Assembly (NCBI GenBank): GCA_009363875.1 | Contig: CM018687.1 | Coordinates: 20,049,764-20,113,763, forward strand | Length of the DNA: 64,000 nt | DNA from: Mikania micrantha | Taxonomy: Eukaryota > Streptophyta > Magnoliopsida > Asterales > Asteraceae | Reading direction: 5' to 3' | In this document: piece after piece, positions 12,386 to 23,821 of the stretch | Position numbering within the stretch: the first letter of the stretch is position 1 | Layout: every line of letters starts with the position of its first letter | Translations under genes and position numbers: made by a program | Notes under the pieces: model-generated | Databases searched by the model: none | What the model was told of the DNA's origin: nothing | Seen by the model: the letters and a program-made list of their open reading frames with translations, nothing else

Positions 12386-12657
12386 GTTCAGGTGTACTCC
12401 TTGTGAGTTATGCCTGACATGGGTCACGTGTGAGAGGTTACAACTTGGACAACCACCAACAACTAAGTCTAACTGATTGAGTAAAATCATACTCAACCAT
12501 CATGTCTTAGTTGTATTTAAATGTTTTATTTAATTATTAAATTAAATATTTGACATTTTACTATTATCACTGACTTTTTGGAAATCCTATATCTATAAGG
12601 AATTCAAGAGGATCAAAGGTAAATCAGGTTTCAGAATCAAAAATCAATTTCAGAGGT

Positions 12658-13070
12658 GTTGGGTAAAAATGCTTAATTATCATTAACAACAGTGTCATAT
12701 GCATATTAGTATGTGGTGGGATAGCGTCTGGGCTTGACCCTTTCGTGATTCCCTATATATAAGCATACCGATGTGGATATTACATGTGGAGTTAATGAGG
12801 TTAGGGTCTTTACCGAAAGAGGTTTTCAAATCATTTTCAAATCATATAGTTTATCTAAATCAGAGGGTGTTAGGTAAAAACGCTTAATTATCATTAATAT
12901 CAATGTCCTATGCGGATTAGTATGTGGTGGGACGTCGTCTGGGCGGGGTTGTAGCCTTGACCCAGGGGTATGCCCTATATATAAGCATACCGATCTGGAT
13001 GATACAGTTGATGTTAAGGAGGTTAGGGTCTTTACCAAAGGAGGTTTTCAAATCATTTTCAAATCATAAA
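12658..13070 (+). repeat. About 205-bp diverged duplication in LTR with TATA-like boxes
   Basis: Two related segments (12658-12845 and 12868-13070) each contain 'gcttaattatcattaa', 'tagtatgtggtggga', 'ctatatataagcatacc' and 'ggttttcaaatcattttcaaatcat' in that order. Both copies recur in the 3' LTR and, in minus orientation, in the solo LTR at about 58160-58560, so the duplication is a family trait. Confidence 0.85.
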
Positions 13071-13477
13071 ACTATATGAACTCACCAACCATGTGTTGAC
13101 TTTATTTTTGCATGACTTCTCAGGTGACGAACAGGTCAACTAAGGAGTTATTCCTTTTGGACTAGGACTTCAGATAGAAGACTTAGCATTTTGGACCTGC
13201 ATACTTTTAAAGACATCATTATACAAATTATTTGTATATCTTGTGTAAATACAAGATAGAAATATATGATGTTAATGGTAGATTTACATTGTTAAATTAT
13301 AAACAATACTGATGTAATTTAACTTTGTAATTCTATTATATTTAGCATTTCTCATTTGTATCATGTGCAATGTAAACAATCTGATCATCACGATTATCAC
13401 TCACGATATCGCGCCCCGGGAACCTTCCGCCCGACGGGACAACCGATCCTATCCCGCCGGCTCGGGGTGTGACAGAT

Positions 13478-13490
13478 TGGTATCAGAGCC
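13478..13490 (+). other. Primer binding site, Tekay-type element 1
   Basis: TGGTATCAGAGCC, four bases after the LTR end. Exact match to the initiator-Met tRNA site used by most plant LTR elements. Confidence 0.95.
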
Positions 13491-13650
13491 ATGGTTATAG
13501 AGAAATATAGGTCATTTATTTAAACGGTTTGGCCTAGACTATAACCTAGGGACCCTGCATGTAGAGAACATAGGTATTAGGAGTTTACTTGCATTGTGTC
13601 TTCTGCATTCGATCATTGCACTAACCAATGTTATATTGGTTATGATTAGA

Positions 13651-14523
13651 ATGTCACCAAGAAGACAACCATCACCGCTTCTACCTTCGCAAGAGACGGA
13701 TCCAGCAGTCGAGGCACTCACAACTCTGATCACCGAACATTTGGTGGCAGTTCTTCCAGGAATCATCACCCAGATTAGGAACAGTGAGGAATTTACTAGG
13801 AATTTCTCACTACTTCCTGCCGAGCAGAAGGAGACGGAAAAAGGAGAAACCAGCAAGAAGCCTAAGCGTCATTCTGCAAAAAGGCGAAAGAGAACTGTGG
13901 ACTACACTGAAGCTGTACCTATCAGTCAAATTCTGCCGAATTCGACCACAGGAGTCAGTGCTCATTATGAGGGAAAATCCCCTCTCTGTTCAGCTTGTCA
14001 CTACCATCATCGAGCTGAATTTGCATGTGTGCAATGTACACGCTGTGGAAAGATGGGACACTGGATGCAGCAGTGTAGGTCACCAATGACCTCTACTTCC
14101 CGCCAATACGTTGGTACAGATCCTAAATGTGCCAAATGTGGTTTTCACCACGACAAGGGGAAACCCTGCAGACACTGTCTGAATTGTGGGAGAATAGGAC
14201 ACTGGATTCAACAGTGTCGGTATATCCTAACTAGGAAACAGAAACAAAAAGTGAACACCTCTACATCCACTCCTAATAACAACTGCTACACATGTGGAAT
14301 GCTTGGACATTTCAAAAGGGACTGCCCTAGGCAAAGACCTCCCGCAGACCCAGCAGCCACTAAGGAACTACTTGCTTTACCAGCTCCTGGGGAACATTCG
14401 GAGTCCGATGACCTCACAGGTATGCATATTTCATGCTGTTATGTTAAATTACTTATCAGAGTGCTAATTTTAAAAGCATACTCCGTTGTGACTTTAGAAA
14501 CAATGAATTCAAGGAAACTGTAA
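13651..14523 (+). pseudogene. Gag remnant with three CCHC zinc knuckles, capsid missing
   Basis: I take the ATG at 13651 (MSPRRQPSP), because the open frame upstream lacks a good start. About 290 codons. The N-terminus is the usual basic, Pro-rich gag start, but the retrotransposon gag (capsid) domain expected next is absent; the sequence passes into a Lys/Arg-rich linker (KRHSAKRRKR). Three CCHC knuckles follow: CTRCGKMGHWMQQC near 14038, CLNCGRIGHWIQQC near 14176 and CYTCGMLGHFKRDC near 14284. The first two are preceded by CxxC...HH units (CSACHYHH, CAKCGFHH), so a knuckle module looks duplicated. The frame ends before any protease motif. It could still bind RNA but could not build a capsid alone. 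Confidence 0.8.
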
Positions 14524-14869
14524 GAAGTTAGTTGCAAATAAGATAATAGGAATAGTAACCTAAGGAAGTCTTAGGTCAAATAAACGTTAAATAAATAAAT
14601 AAAGGTAGGTTGAGTCTTAATTACAGTCTAGTTACTATAGTTAGGAAAATAACCATATCTAGTAGAACATTAGAAGGCCGTAGATAGTTAGATGCTAAGG
14701 CTAGCATGTAAACTATCATTTCTTCACCTAGAACTATAGAACTCAGATCATTTGATTTAGATAACCTCGGTTCTAGAATACCAGGAAAGGATAAATTTTA
14801 GAACTGTGCTAGAATCATAGTTAAACTAGGATAAATAGATCAAGAGAAATCAGTTGTGAATGCAAGGCG

Positions 14870-15140
14870 AAGATATACCAAAGATAAATATTCCGAATGA
14901 AGAATGGGCATTCCAAGTTACGGTAATGCTATTCGGATAGAAGAATGCACCCATAGTTTTCATGGACTATATGAACCGAGTGTGCATATTGTATCAGGAT
15001 CAATTTGTCATTTTCAATAAAGATGGTATGCTGATTCATTTTAGCAGCAAGACAGAACGCGAACAACATCTCAGGGATAATCTAGAGCTGTTAAAGGAGG
15101 AACAACTCTATGTTAATTTCTTAAATTGTGAAGTAAGGAT
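14870..15140 (+). pseudogene. Reverse transcriptase scrap
   Basis: About 90 codons of Gypsy RT. The words NAPIVFMDYMNRVC near 14945 and EQHLRDNLELLKEEQLYVNF near 15062 are recognisable, but the catalytic FIDD motif between them reads FNKD, and stops occur in the upstream part. The flanking stretches 14524-14870 and 15140-15655 contain no recognisable domain and are AT-rich. RT activity is certainly lost. Confidence 0.8.
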
Positions 15141-15660
15141 AAGAATAAGTAACAGTTGGAAACCACATTTATAATGGGTTTTTCGTAAGTTACATGATTT
15201 TGGGTAGGAGTGAGTTAGATATACATCACCTCACGAATGAGTATAGGATCACTTAAAAGGTAAATCATTACCTTTACTCCCATAGTACTACCATATCTTA
15301 GGTAGACCTCCCCGACATATAAAGTCCACTTTCAAAGTTGAGAACAGATTAAACAGATGGTGAAGTATGTATACGGTTATATTAAATAACCTGAGATTTC
15401 ACCAAGTGACTTAAGGATCTTAATCAGACGATCAAGACTCAAAGTCGCGAGAGCCATCTATGAGAACTCTAAGGAGTGTGTCAGATTGTAGAGCAGAGTG
15501 ACAGTTTAAGATAAACCGGATAAAATACCTACTACCAAAATAGTGGGTGGATTCCGGCGGCAAATAAATCAAGAAGACTTATTCGTGAGAAAGCACACGA
15601 ACCAGATGATCAGTACATTCAGGCGTTGATAAAATATAAAGAGGTCTACAGAGACCTTAT

Positions 15661-16869
15661 TTGGTGGCCGTGAATGGAGAAAGACGTAGCCGAATACGTC
15701 GGTCGATGTCTTACGTGTGCAAGGGAAAGGCAGAACACCAGAGACCGTATGGGTTACTGGAACAGCCTGAGATTCCGCACTGGAAGTGGGAACAAATAGC
15801 TATGGACTTCATTACCAAGCTACCCCGCACTTCCAGTGGTCACGATACGATTTGGGTGATTATAGACCGTTTAACAAAATCTGCTCACTTCTTGCCGATG
15901 CGTGAAACCTTCACGATGGATAGACTGGCGAGATTGTACATCAATGAGATAGTAGTACGTCATGGTGTACCATCGTCAATTATTTCTGATAGAGACAGCA
16001 GATTCACTTCAAGGTTCTGGCAATCACTACAGAAATCTCTAGGGACGCAGTTAAACCTGAGTACAGCTTACCATCCACAAACGGACGGTCAAAGCGAACG
16101 TACAATTCAGACCCTAGAGGATATGTTAAGAACCTGCATCTTGGATTTCGGTGGGAATTGGGATTCCCATTTACCACTGATAGAATTCTCCTACAATAAC
16201 AGTTACCACAGTGGTATCAGATGTGCACCATTCGAGGCTCTCTATGGTCGGAAATGCCGATCACCGATCTGTTGGACTGAAGTAGGAGATAATCGTATAA
16301 CTGGGCCAGAACTTATTCAGGAAACCACTGATAAGATTGCTCAGATTCAAAGAAGACTACAAGCTACCAGGAGCAGACAAAAGAGTTACGCCGACAAACG
16401 GCGCAAGCCGTTGGAATTTCAAGTGGGAGACCGTGTCATGTTGAAGGTTTCTCCATGGAAAGGCGTAGTTCGTTTTGGGACAAAAGGAAAGTTGGCACCA
16501 CGATACGTGGGACCGTTCGAAGTCATCGAACGCATTGGTCCTGTAGCTTATCGACTGAGATTACCAGATGAACTCAGTGGTGTGCATGACGTGTTTCACG
16601 TCTCGAACTTAAAGAAATGCCTTGCTGACGAATCACTCGTCATTCCACTCGAAGAAATTCGAGTTGATGATCATTTGCACTTTATCGAAGAACCTTTAGA
16701 GATTATGGATCGCAAAGTCAAACAACTGAGGCGAAGCCGTATTCCTATTGTAAAGGTTCGTTGGAACTCAAGACGCGGACCCGAGTTTACTTGGGAACGT
16801 GAAGATCACATGAAGTTAAAGTATCCCCAACTGTTTGAAGAGGAAGCCGTACCCGATAACAATTCTTAA
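15661..16869 (+). pseudogene. Tekay-type integrase with C-terminal chromodomain
   Basis: An open stretch of 402 codons, without an ATG at its head because it is the end of a longer pol. The zinc-binding region just upstream (15655-15720) is broken by a stop and a frameshift; after the shift the frame runs cleanly. The integrase core has its acidic residues: MDFITKLP near 15804, IISDRDSRFTSRFW near 15979 and the glutamate in DGQSERTIQTLEDM near 16085. The GPFEVIERIGPVAYRL block near 16510 precedes a chromodomain-like end (EEPLEIMDRKVKQLRRS near 16687, then EFTWERED near 16783). The stop at 16867 is 22 bases before the polypurine tract, the normal position. Integrase without RT suggests the element relies on relatives. 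Confidence 0.9.
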
Positions 16870-16890
16870 ATTTCGGGACGAAATTTCTTT

Positions 16891-16903
16891 AACAGGGGGA
16901 GAC
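16891..16903 (+). other. Polypurine tract, Tekay-type element 1
   Basis: AACAGGGGGAGAC directly before the 3' LTR, the standard position for plus-strand priming. Confidence 0.85.
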
Positions 16904-19900
16904 TGTAACAACAGTGCCGGAACCGTCACCGGAACAGTGATCGTAAACAGTACGTGAACAGTAACCATGTACAAATCTTATATAATTCAGTGTATTTCAT
17001 ATTCATATCGAGTTTCAGTATCATTTCATATTATCAAAACAGTGAATTCACAGTCATTTCAGAGAAATCAGTTCAGAACAATGGTTCTTGAGTCAGATAA
17101 TTATCTGGCAACACAGAACCATCATGTGATTTATTTGTTAGGATCTTATTATGTATAAACGTATGTGAGGCCTTACAGGACAAAACAACACGAATATCGT
17201 TACGTGAATGCTAAACCGACAGATTATTCGTATAGGTCACGATCTGTACGAATAAATCTGAAAGTTTAACGTTCTGAATGATATTCCATAATTAGAAAAC
17301 AATATTGAAAAGTCTAGTTATCGTCGTGTTTGATCGGGTGACGATTCGAACAAATACGCGCGATGACCACGCGATTCGATTTAAACGTTAATTAAATATT
17401 TTAAAAATTTTAATAATTAAAAGATATTTAGTTAATTTATTAGGAATCACAATCTAAAATAAATTTTATGATTCTATTTTAAAACCGAGTCATTTCGTAA
17501 CGAAAACGACGCGAAACCGACGTTTCTAAGCGAAACCGAGCAACCGAAACGAACCCGAACTCACCCGGGGTATAAATACCCGGAATGAACCCTCTTCTTC
17601 ATTCACCACCTCCACTTTCTCTCTCTAAACTCAAAAACCCGGAACTTTCTCTCTCTAGAAAGTTCCAACTTCTCTCATCTAGATCTCACTCGATTCTTGA
17701 CGAAATCTCGCGTTCTTGGTGTCCAAACGACCAACACAACTTGTAGAACACGAAAGTACAGTCGATCGGAGCGTTTATCCAACAGATTCGAGGTAAAATG
17801 ATGATCTTTGCTCGATTTTTGGGGTTTGAAAACCCTAGAACGAGTTTCATATAGAACCCGGCTAAACAACCTCAAAACCTTAGGAATCCTCTCACAACCA
17901 CCTTAGAATTTTGTAGGAACAAAACCCCTTTGAGCTTTTGGTCGACTCTTTCGAAACCATGGTTGTTATCCTTGATTCCCGATTGGCCGAATGGGCCTTC
18001 ATCAGCTTCACGAATGAAGCCCAATCTCCCTCTATTCGCCGAATGAGACTAACATAGGCCATCGAATGACTTCCACCGAATAGCCACAATCGGATAACTC
18101 TCATTCGTCCAGCTTTTTCCTCATTCGCCGAATGTCTTTACACCGAATCAGGCTCATTCGACCAGGTTCTATTCGACTTAGGCTATTCGATCGGGGTTCC
18201 TCTTTCGGCATTTTGTCATTCGGCCAAAGGCCACTTAGCTCATTCGCTGAGTGGATTCGAATCACTTATTCGACCCAAACCCTTTCGGCCGGTCAACCCT
18301 CTATTTGCTGGACAAGTCTCATTCGACCATTACCCTTTCATTCGGCCAAGGACCCTTCGCCCAACCCCATTCGGCACGTGGTGGCTCGGCAAGGTGGAGT
18401 CGAAATAGGTGGGTTACGCATGGGATTGGGACGAGCTGCATGCATGGAATATACATGCATGTGTGTGCATGGAGATTTACAAAGGATTTAGGGTTTCTAA
18501 TAAAAGTTACATAAAATCATGGAAATCAAAGTCTAATAATGGGCCCAAGGGTGGCCCAATGGGTTTAATATAATCCCATCATGTTTAATTACATTTTCTT
18601 AAATTAATTATGTTTTTCATAAAAGAAATTAAATTATAAACCTTATTAAAATAATTAAATGACTTTCATGAATAAATGTTTAACTTAAAATGAATTAAAT
18701 TGAAAAGGTTCTTACTTAAAGTTTCTAATTGATTATTGTGGGATTAAGGTTATTACTGGGTAATAGGTTAGACTAAGTTAGATAAAGTCATAGAAAATCA
18801 TTAGTAATCTAGGACACTTAGTTGCGCACCGAGACCAAACCCTAGTTACGACAAACTATCGTATGTACTTATCGTATTCGAATTCTTTTAAAAACAACTC
18901 AGGGACTGAAGATACCTAGGCAACAATCAAAGAGCACGCATATCTTTTGTGGTAATTCATTTCAGAGCAACACAGGTGAGTTCATTGCCCCTTTTTCTAA
19001 CATTTTTGTTTTAAAACGCGGGGCTGAGAAGCATGCGTAAACTGTTTTAATTAAACTGTTTATTTAAATGCTTTTATTTATTATATGTTTTACATATATA
19101 TGTTGTTGATACTCCTAGACTCCTGTCTAGGAAATTATTATACTGAATCAAATTACCAATTGAATTTAAGTACTCTTATGAGTAATACCTTAAATTTAAA
19201 TTCTAAATCAACCCTTAGTCCATCAAGTTCAAATTCAAGAATCTAAATTCAAAGTGAAATCAAATGAACATAATCAAAAGATCATATTCGAGGGAATCAT
19301 AACTCAGTGTGTGATCTGAGACCCAAGAATCATAATCAAATCAATTATCATTGGAAATCATGGGAATTCAAAGAATCAAGAATCAAGAGACTCAGGAAAT
19401 CAGAAATCATAAATGTGTGTGAATCATTGAACTAATGAAATCATTATGATCTAATGAACTCATTAATACTCATGTTAAGGTGGATGTCAGTTGTATATGG
19501 AATCAAGATCACGTGTAACACACATATAAAGTCCCACTCAGATGCAGAAGACCTTTGGGGTCAGGCTGTAACGGGCAATAACATGAACGATCAAATGGAA
19601 TCAATATCAAAGTTAAAATCAGGAGAATCAAGAGATCAAGAATCACAGGATATCCTTAAAGTCCCCGCTTGTACAGAAGACCTTTGGGTCAAGCTGTAAG
19701 GGCAAAACATTAAAGTCCCCGCTTGTACAGAAGACCTTTGGGTCAAGCTGTAAGGGCAAAACATTAAAATCCCGCTCAGTTCAGGTGTACTCCTTGTGAG
19801 TTATGCCTGACATGGGTCACGTGTGAGAGGTTACAACTTGGACAACCACCAACAACTAAGTCTAACTGATTGAGTAAAATCATACTCAACCATCATGTCT

Positions 19901-20867
19901 TAGTTGTATTTAAATGTTTTATTTAATTATTAAATTAAATATTTGACATTTTACTATTATCACTGACTTTTTGGAAATCCTATATCTATAAGGAATTCAA
20001 GAGGATCAAAGGTAAATCAGGTTTCAGAATCAAAAATCAATTTCAGAGGTGTTGGGTAAAAATGCTTAATTATCATTAACAACAGTGTCATATGCATATT
20101 AGTATGTGGTGGGATAGCGTCTGGGCTTGACCCTTTCGTGATTCCCTATATATAAGCATACCGATGTGGATATTACATGTGGAGTTAATGAGGTTAGGGT
20201 CTTTACCGAAAGAGGTTTTCAAATCATTTTCAAATCATATAGTTTATCTAAATCAGAGGGTGTTAGGTAAAAACGCTTAATTATCATTAATATCAATGTC
20301 CTATGCGGATTAGTATGTGGTGGGACGTCGTCTGGGCGGGGTTGTAGCCTTGACCCAGGGGTATGCCCTATATATAAGCATACCGATCTGGATGATACAG
20401 TTGATGTTAAGGAGGTTAGGGTCTTTACCAAAGGAGGTTTTCAAATCATTTTCAAATCATAAAACTATATGAACTCACCAACAATGTGTTGACTTTATTT
20501 TTGCATGACTTCTCAGGTGACGAACAGGTCAACTAAGGAGTTATTCCTTTTGGACTAGGACTTCAGATAGAAGACTTAGCATTTTGGACCTGCATACTTT
20601 TAAAGACATCATTATACAAATTATTTGTATATCTTGTGTAAATACAAGATAGAAATATATGATGTTAATGGTAGATTTACATTGTTAAATTATAAACAAT
20701 ACTGATGTAATTTAACTTTGTAATTCTATTATATTTAGCATTTCTCATTTGTATCATGTGCAATGTAAACAATCTGATCATCACGATTATCACTCACGAT
20801 ATCGCGCCCCGGGAACCTTCCGCCCGACGGGACAACCGATCCTATCCCGCCGGCTCGGGGTGTGACA
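16904..20867 (+). repeat. 3' LTR of Tekay-type element 1
   Basis: 3964 bp, same ends as the 5' LTR. It holds the 520-bp upstream region missing from the 5' copy, so it is the fuller representative of the family. TATA box at 17571-17578. Long stretches match the 5' LTR with only scattered single-base changes, for example around 18132-18491 versus 10756-11115. Confidence 0.95.
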
Positions 20868-20872
20868 GGTTA

Positions 20873-21610
20873 TCGGATCAATGGCTTCATGCAACCCGCT
20901 CGCTTGCAAGATCGATTGAACCAAATTACCCATGTTGTGTAGTTTGTGGATGTTAAATTTGGACATTGAAGAGTGATGCTTAATTTTTCTCTAGCTGGTA
21001 CAATTGCACCTTCTCCCATAATTTGCTTTGATTCACAATTGTTCAATACTTCTTACATGAACATAGGTTTTAATCACTCCCACACATGTTCTTATTACTC
21101 CCACACATGTTGTTCTTCTCCCACACAGGTCTTGAATAACCCAAATTCCACAATATTCTTTCTTTTCCCCACAAATATGTTCACATCGGAATTTTCCTTT
21201 CTTTCTGATCGCAAATCACATGCACGGGATATCGCGTCAAGAAAAATTACCAGCTTGTTGATACTAATTACTTGGACGCTACTCCACTCAAGTTAATTGA
21301 CGAGCTTGATTGCTTTCATGAAAAACAACAGCCACCAATCTCCAAAAAAATTATTTATCACAATCCATTGAGTGCCCGAGATCTTCCTGCCAGGCTTGTG
21401 ACCCACCGTCTTCTTGTTGCGTCTTTCTTCTTCTTTGAAAATTGGCACCACAAGATCATGTTTGCTACTGTGATTTTCTTTCTAGATCGAGCCTTCAACA
21501 GCCGTCGCTTGGAACAAACCTACGATTGGAGCAGGTCGTCGCCTTGAACGAGCCTTCAATCTTCGCCTGGAATTAATCTTCTATGGCCGGTCGACGGGAT
21601 GAGCTTGATT
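20873..21610 (-). pseudogene. Copia-type gag N-terminus and leader of gag-only element 1
   Basis: On the minus strand, 21000 to 20873 encodes the start of a Copia-type gag. The hallmark L-T-S-x-N-Y-x-x-W phrase lies near 20960, then a frameshift, then NLVQSILQASGLHEAIDP running up to the GGTTA target site, where the gag continues at 10043 on the other side of the Gypsy insertion. Upstream, 21050-21610 is leader without a clear frame; it contains three copies of 'tcccacaca' near 21080-21130 and two copies of 'gagcttgattgc' (21302 and 21601). Confidence 0.75.
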
Positions 21611-21623
21611 GCACTGATACCAA
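21611..21623 (-). other. Primer binding site, gag-only element 1
   Basis: Minus strand TTGGTATCAGTGC, adjacent to the 5' LTR end. It matches the usual initiator-Met tRNA site (TGGTATCAGAGC) except for one base. Confidence 0.8.
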
Positions 21624-21624
21624 T

Positions 21625-21871
21625 TGAAGACTGGTATCCTCAAGTTCAGATTATAAATTCAGAAAAAAACAAAGTTTTATTGAATAAAATTTGAGGTACA
21701 AAATAACCTAAAACCTTAACCCCTATTTATACCAAAACAACCTCAATAAAATCAAAATTCAATCCTAAAAACATGCTGAAAAAGACAAAACAATCTAATC
21801 CAAAACTAATTTAAACTAAACTCTTTAACTTAGACCCTTAAACTATTTAATATTACAAGATTAGTCCAACA
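21625..21871 (-). repeat. 5' LTR of gag-only element 1
   Basis: 247 bp with TG...CA ends on the minus strand. A TATA-like sequence (minus strand TATAAATA) is near 21725-21733. Followed on the plus strand by ATTTT, the target duplication shared with 9085-9089. Confidence 0.85.
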
Positions 21872-22109
21872 ATTTTTGTTATACTTAAGTTAATTAACAA
21901 ACAGCTTTTTCCAATTTAATAATCTAACTCTTAAAAGTTAAGATGACTCTTAATACTAATGTAAAGATGTCGCATGTTTTTAATCTTTAAAAAACTATTT
22001 TGCAACTTTGATTAACTCTGACAACTAAATAAGATAAAATTACGTAAGTGATATATATTGGATACATTTTCTTGCAAATATTTGATTCCTGTTTGAGATA
22101 TATTAAAGA

Positions 22110-22435
22110 TGTTGGATTTAATCTTGACTTTAGTTAGTTAGTTGTTTGGTTTTATTATTTAATGGTAAGTAGTCATGGGTTTGACCGGATTATATGGAAT
22201 TGAGAAAGGTGGACATTGTGGGTCATACCTTTATCGGTTCCTTGGGAAGAATGAGTATTTTGTTGCTTTTTGATGGTTCCCACATTGTCAGTAAGGCTAT
22301 ATATTAGTCTCATTTGTATAATGAAAGTAGTACAACTTTTCTTTTGAAAACATCTCTGTTCATCTTCTTCTTTCATATCACACTAAAACATTTGCAGATC
22401 ACAAATTAGAATCGAAGGGGTCTGTTTAACCAACA
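22110..22435 (+). repeat. 5' LTR of gag-only element 2
   Basis: 326 bp; lacks about 38 bp present in the 3' LTR near 23873-23912. A TATA-like GCTATATATTAG lies near 22297. Confidence 0.85.
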
Positions 22436-22437
22436 CT

Positions 22438-22449
22438 TGGTATCAGAGC
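22438..22449 (+). other. Primer binding site, gag-only element 2
   Basis: TGGTATCAGAGC, two bases after the LTR; exact initiator-Met tRNA match. Confidence 0.95.
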
Positions 22450-22946
22450 TTAGGGTTCGTTAGAAGAAAGTCGGTAATGAAGATCACAAAGACCAAAGGA
22501 GACTGGCTGGAAGTTTGATTCCGGCGTAAGAAAGAAGGCCGTTAGACCGTCACCGGAAAACTTAGGACCGGCATGAGGAGGAAAGAACAACGAGAAGACC
22601 GACCAGAACTCGACAACGACCGAGTAAGAAGACCGAAGAAGCACAACTGAGACCGGCGGCTAAAAGATCTTTTGACCGAGAAGATAGAAACCAAGGTGAT
22701 GACCTAGACCGTAGGTGCGCCCGAGAAGACCGACTGAACGTAAGACTGAGTAAACAGAAGAAGGTCGGTGATTCATCTAAAATAAGATTGATGCTTTCAT
22801 GGAAGAAATCAATATTTTGAAATTTGAAAACACAGTTTCCAACATTTGATGCACTGAACGTGAAATTGTGTTTGTAAGTTTGTAGTTATTGTCTTTATGA
22901 TTGCTTAATAAAATAATGTAATCATAAAAAAGGTAGAATAATATAT

Positions 22947-23790
22947 TTGGTACAAGCAAAAGAACCAGGTTCGATATCTTACCAAGTTCCGACTTTAACC
23001 ACAACCAACTATCTGGTATGGGCTATCAAAGTTATGTCCATTTTGGATGCACATGGCTTATTGGAGACTGTAGAACCAAGGGATCTTGGGAAAGAATCAG
23101 ATGCTAAGAAGTTAAAACAAGCACTGGCCTACTTGTTTCAAGCAATAATGGAAGAGATAGTGTTGCAAATATCGAGTCACACGGGCCCGAATAAGTGTGG
23201 GATGGCTTAAAAACTCGATACTTGGGTGTTGAGCTGGTGAAGATGGCTCGAATTGCAACATTAAAAGAGAGCTTGAAGGTTTGAGAATGAAAGAAGGAGA
23301 ACTTGTTGATGATTATGCTACTAAGTTGAGTGGATTAGTCTCAATGTTAAGGAGTCTTGGGCATGAAGTTGAGGAAGAAGAAATGGTAAGAAGAATACTT
23401 GATGCAATGCCAAAATCATTTCTTCAAATTGTGGCTTCCATTGAACAATGCTTCGAGTGGGATACAATGTTTTTTGATGAAGTGGTTGGAAGGCTTAAGG
23501 CGTATGAAGAAAGACTCAAAAGTCATGGATAAAAGGAGGAAGAGAAAGGGCAACTCTTGATGGCTAGTGAGCAAAAGTATGGTGAAAGTAGTGGGCACGG
23601 AAGAGGTCATGGAAAGAATTTTGAAAGAGGTGGAAGAGGCTAAGGTAGAAGAATGGGTCGAGGTGATAAAAGTGGAATGCGATGCTATGATTGTGGAGTT
23701 TTTGCTCACTTAAGCTACATGTGAACAAAGTGGAAAAACAAAGACAACCAAGCCAATTTCATCCAAGAGGATGAACCGGCATTGCTTTGA
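22947..23790 (+). pseudogene. Copia-type gag of gag-only element 2
   Basis: The frame begins near 22947 with a gag start containing the hallmark LTTTNYLVWAIKVMSILDAHG at about 22995. It runs to a stop at 23208, is disrupted to about 23280, and resumes (MRMKEGELVDDYATKLSGL near 23287 and ILDAMPKSFLQIVASIEQ near 23395) until a stop at 23530. A single CCHC-like knuckle follows near 23679 (CYDCGVFAHLSYM, then a TGA where the last Cys is expected). The encoded protein would be a capsid and RNA-binding polyprotein without enzymes. At least three lesions make this copy dead. Nothing resembling protease, integrase or RT lies before the 3' LTR. Confidence 0.8.
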
Positions 23791-23821
23791 ATAAGAAATG
23801 GGTCAAGATTAACGGGGTGAA

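Larger units (their letters stand above)
10049..13474 (+). repeat. 5' LTR of Tekay-type element 1
   Basis: Starts TGTAACAACAGTGCCGG and ends CTCGGGGTGTGACA, followed by the primer site. Compared with the 3' LTR it lacks about 520 bp (present at 16961-17480) just upstream of the TATA box, and about 19 bp near 11158. The last 100 bp are CpG-rich. Several short open frames inside it also occur in the 3' LTR; they are LTR sequence, not genes. Confidence 0.95.
10049..20867 (+). mobile_element. Tekay-type Gypsy chromovirus, internally deleted
   Basis: Complete LTR element with a perfect GGTTA target duplication (10044-10048, 20868-20872). LTRs are 3426 and 3964 bp, and the interior is only 3429 bp. 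The interior keeps an initiator-Met primer site, a gag lacking its capsid part, a scrap of RT, and a nearly full integrase with a C-terminal chromodomain; protease and RNase H are missing. The chromodomain-like ending and integrase wording fit the Tekay/Del clade. The LTRs are nearly identical over long stretches, so an element with an already broken interior probably moved recently using proteins from a relative. Confidence 0.9.
9090..21871 (-). mobile_element. Gag-only LTR element 1 (TR-GAG type), split by Gypsy insertion
   Basis: Two 247-bp LTRs (9090-9336 and 21625-21871) read TGTTGGACTAAT...GTCTTCA on the minus strand and are flanked by an exact ATTTT duplication (9085-9089 and 21872-21876). 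After removal of the Gypsy insertion at 10049-20867 the interior is only about 1.46 kb and holds a primer site, leader, Copia-type gag and decayed zinc knuckle. No protease, integrase or RT is present. This matches the described class of non-autonomous terminal-repeat retrotransposons with a GAG domain. The LTRs differ at about 20 of 247 sites, so the insertion is old compared with the Gypsy element within it. Confidence 0.85.
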
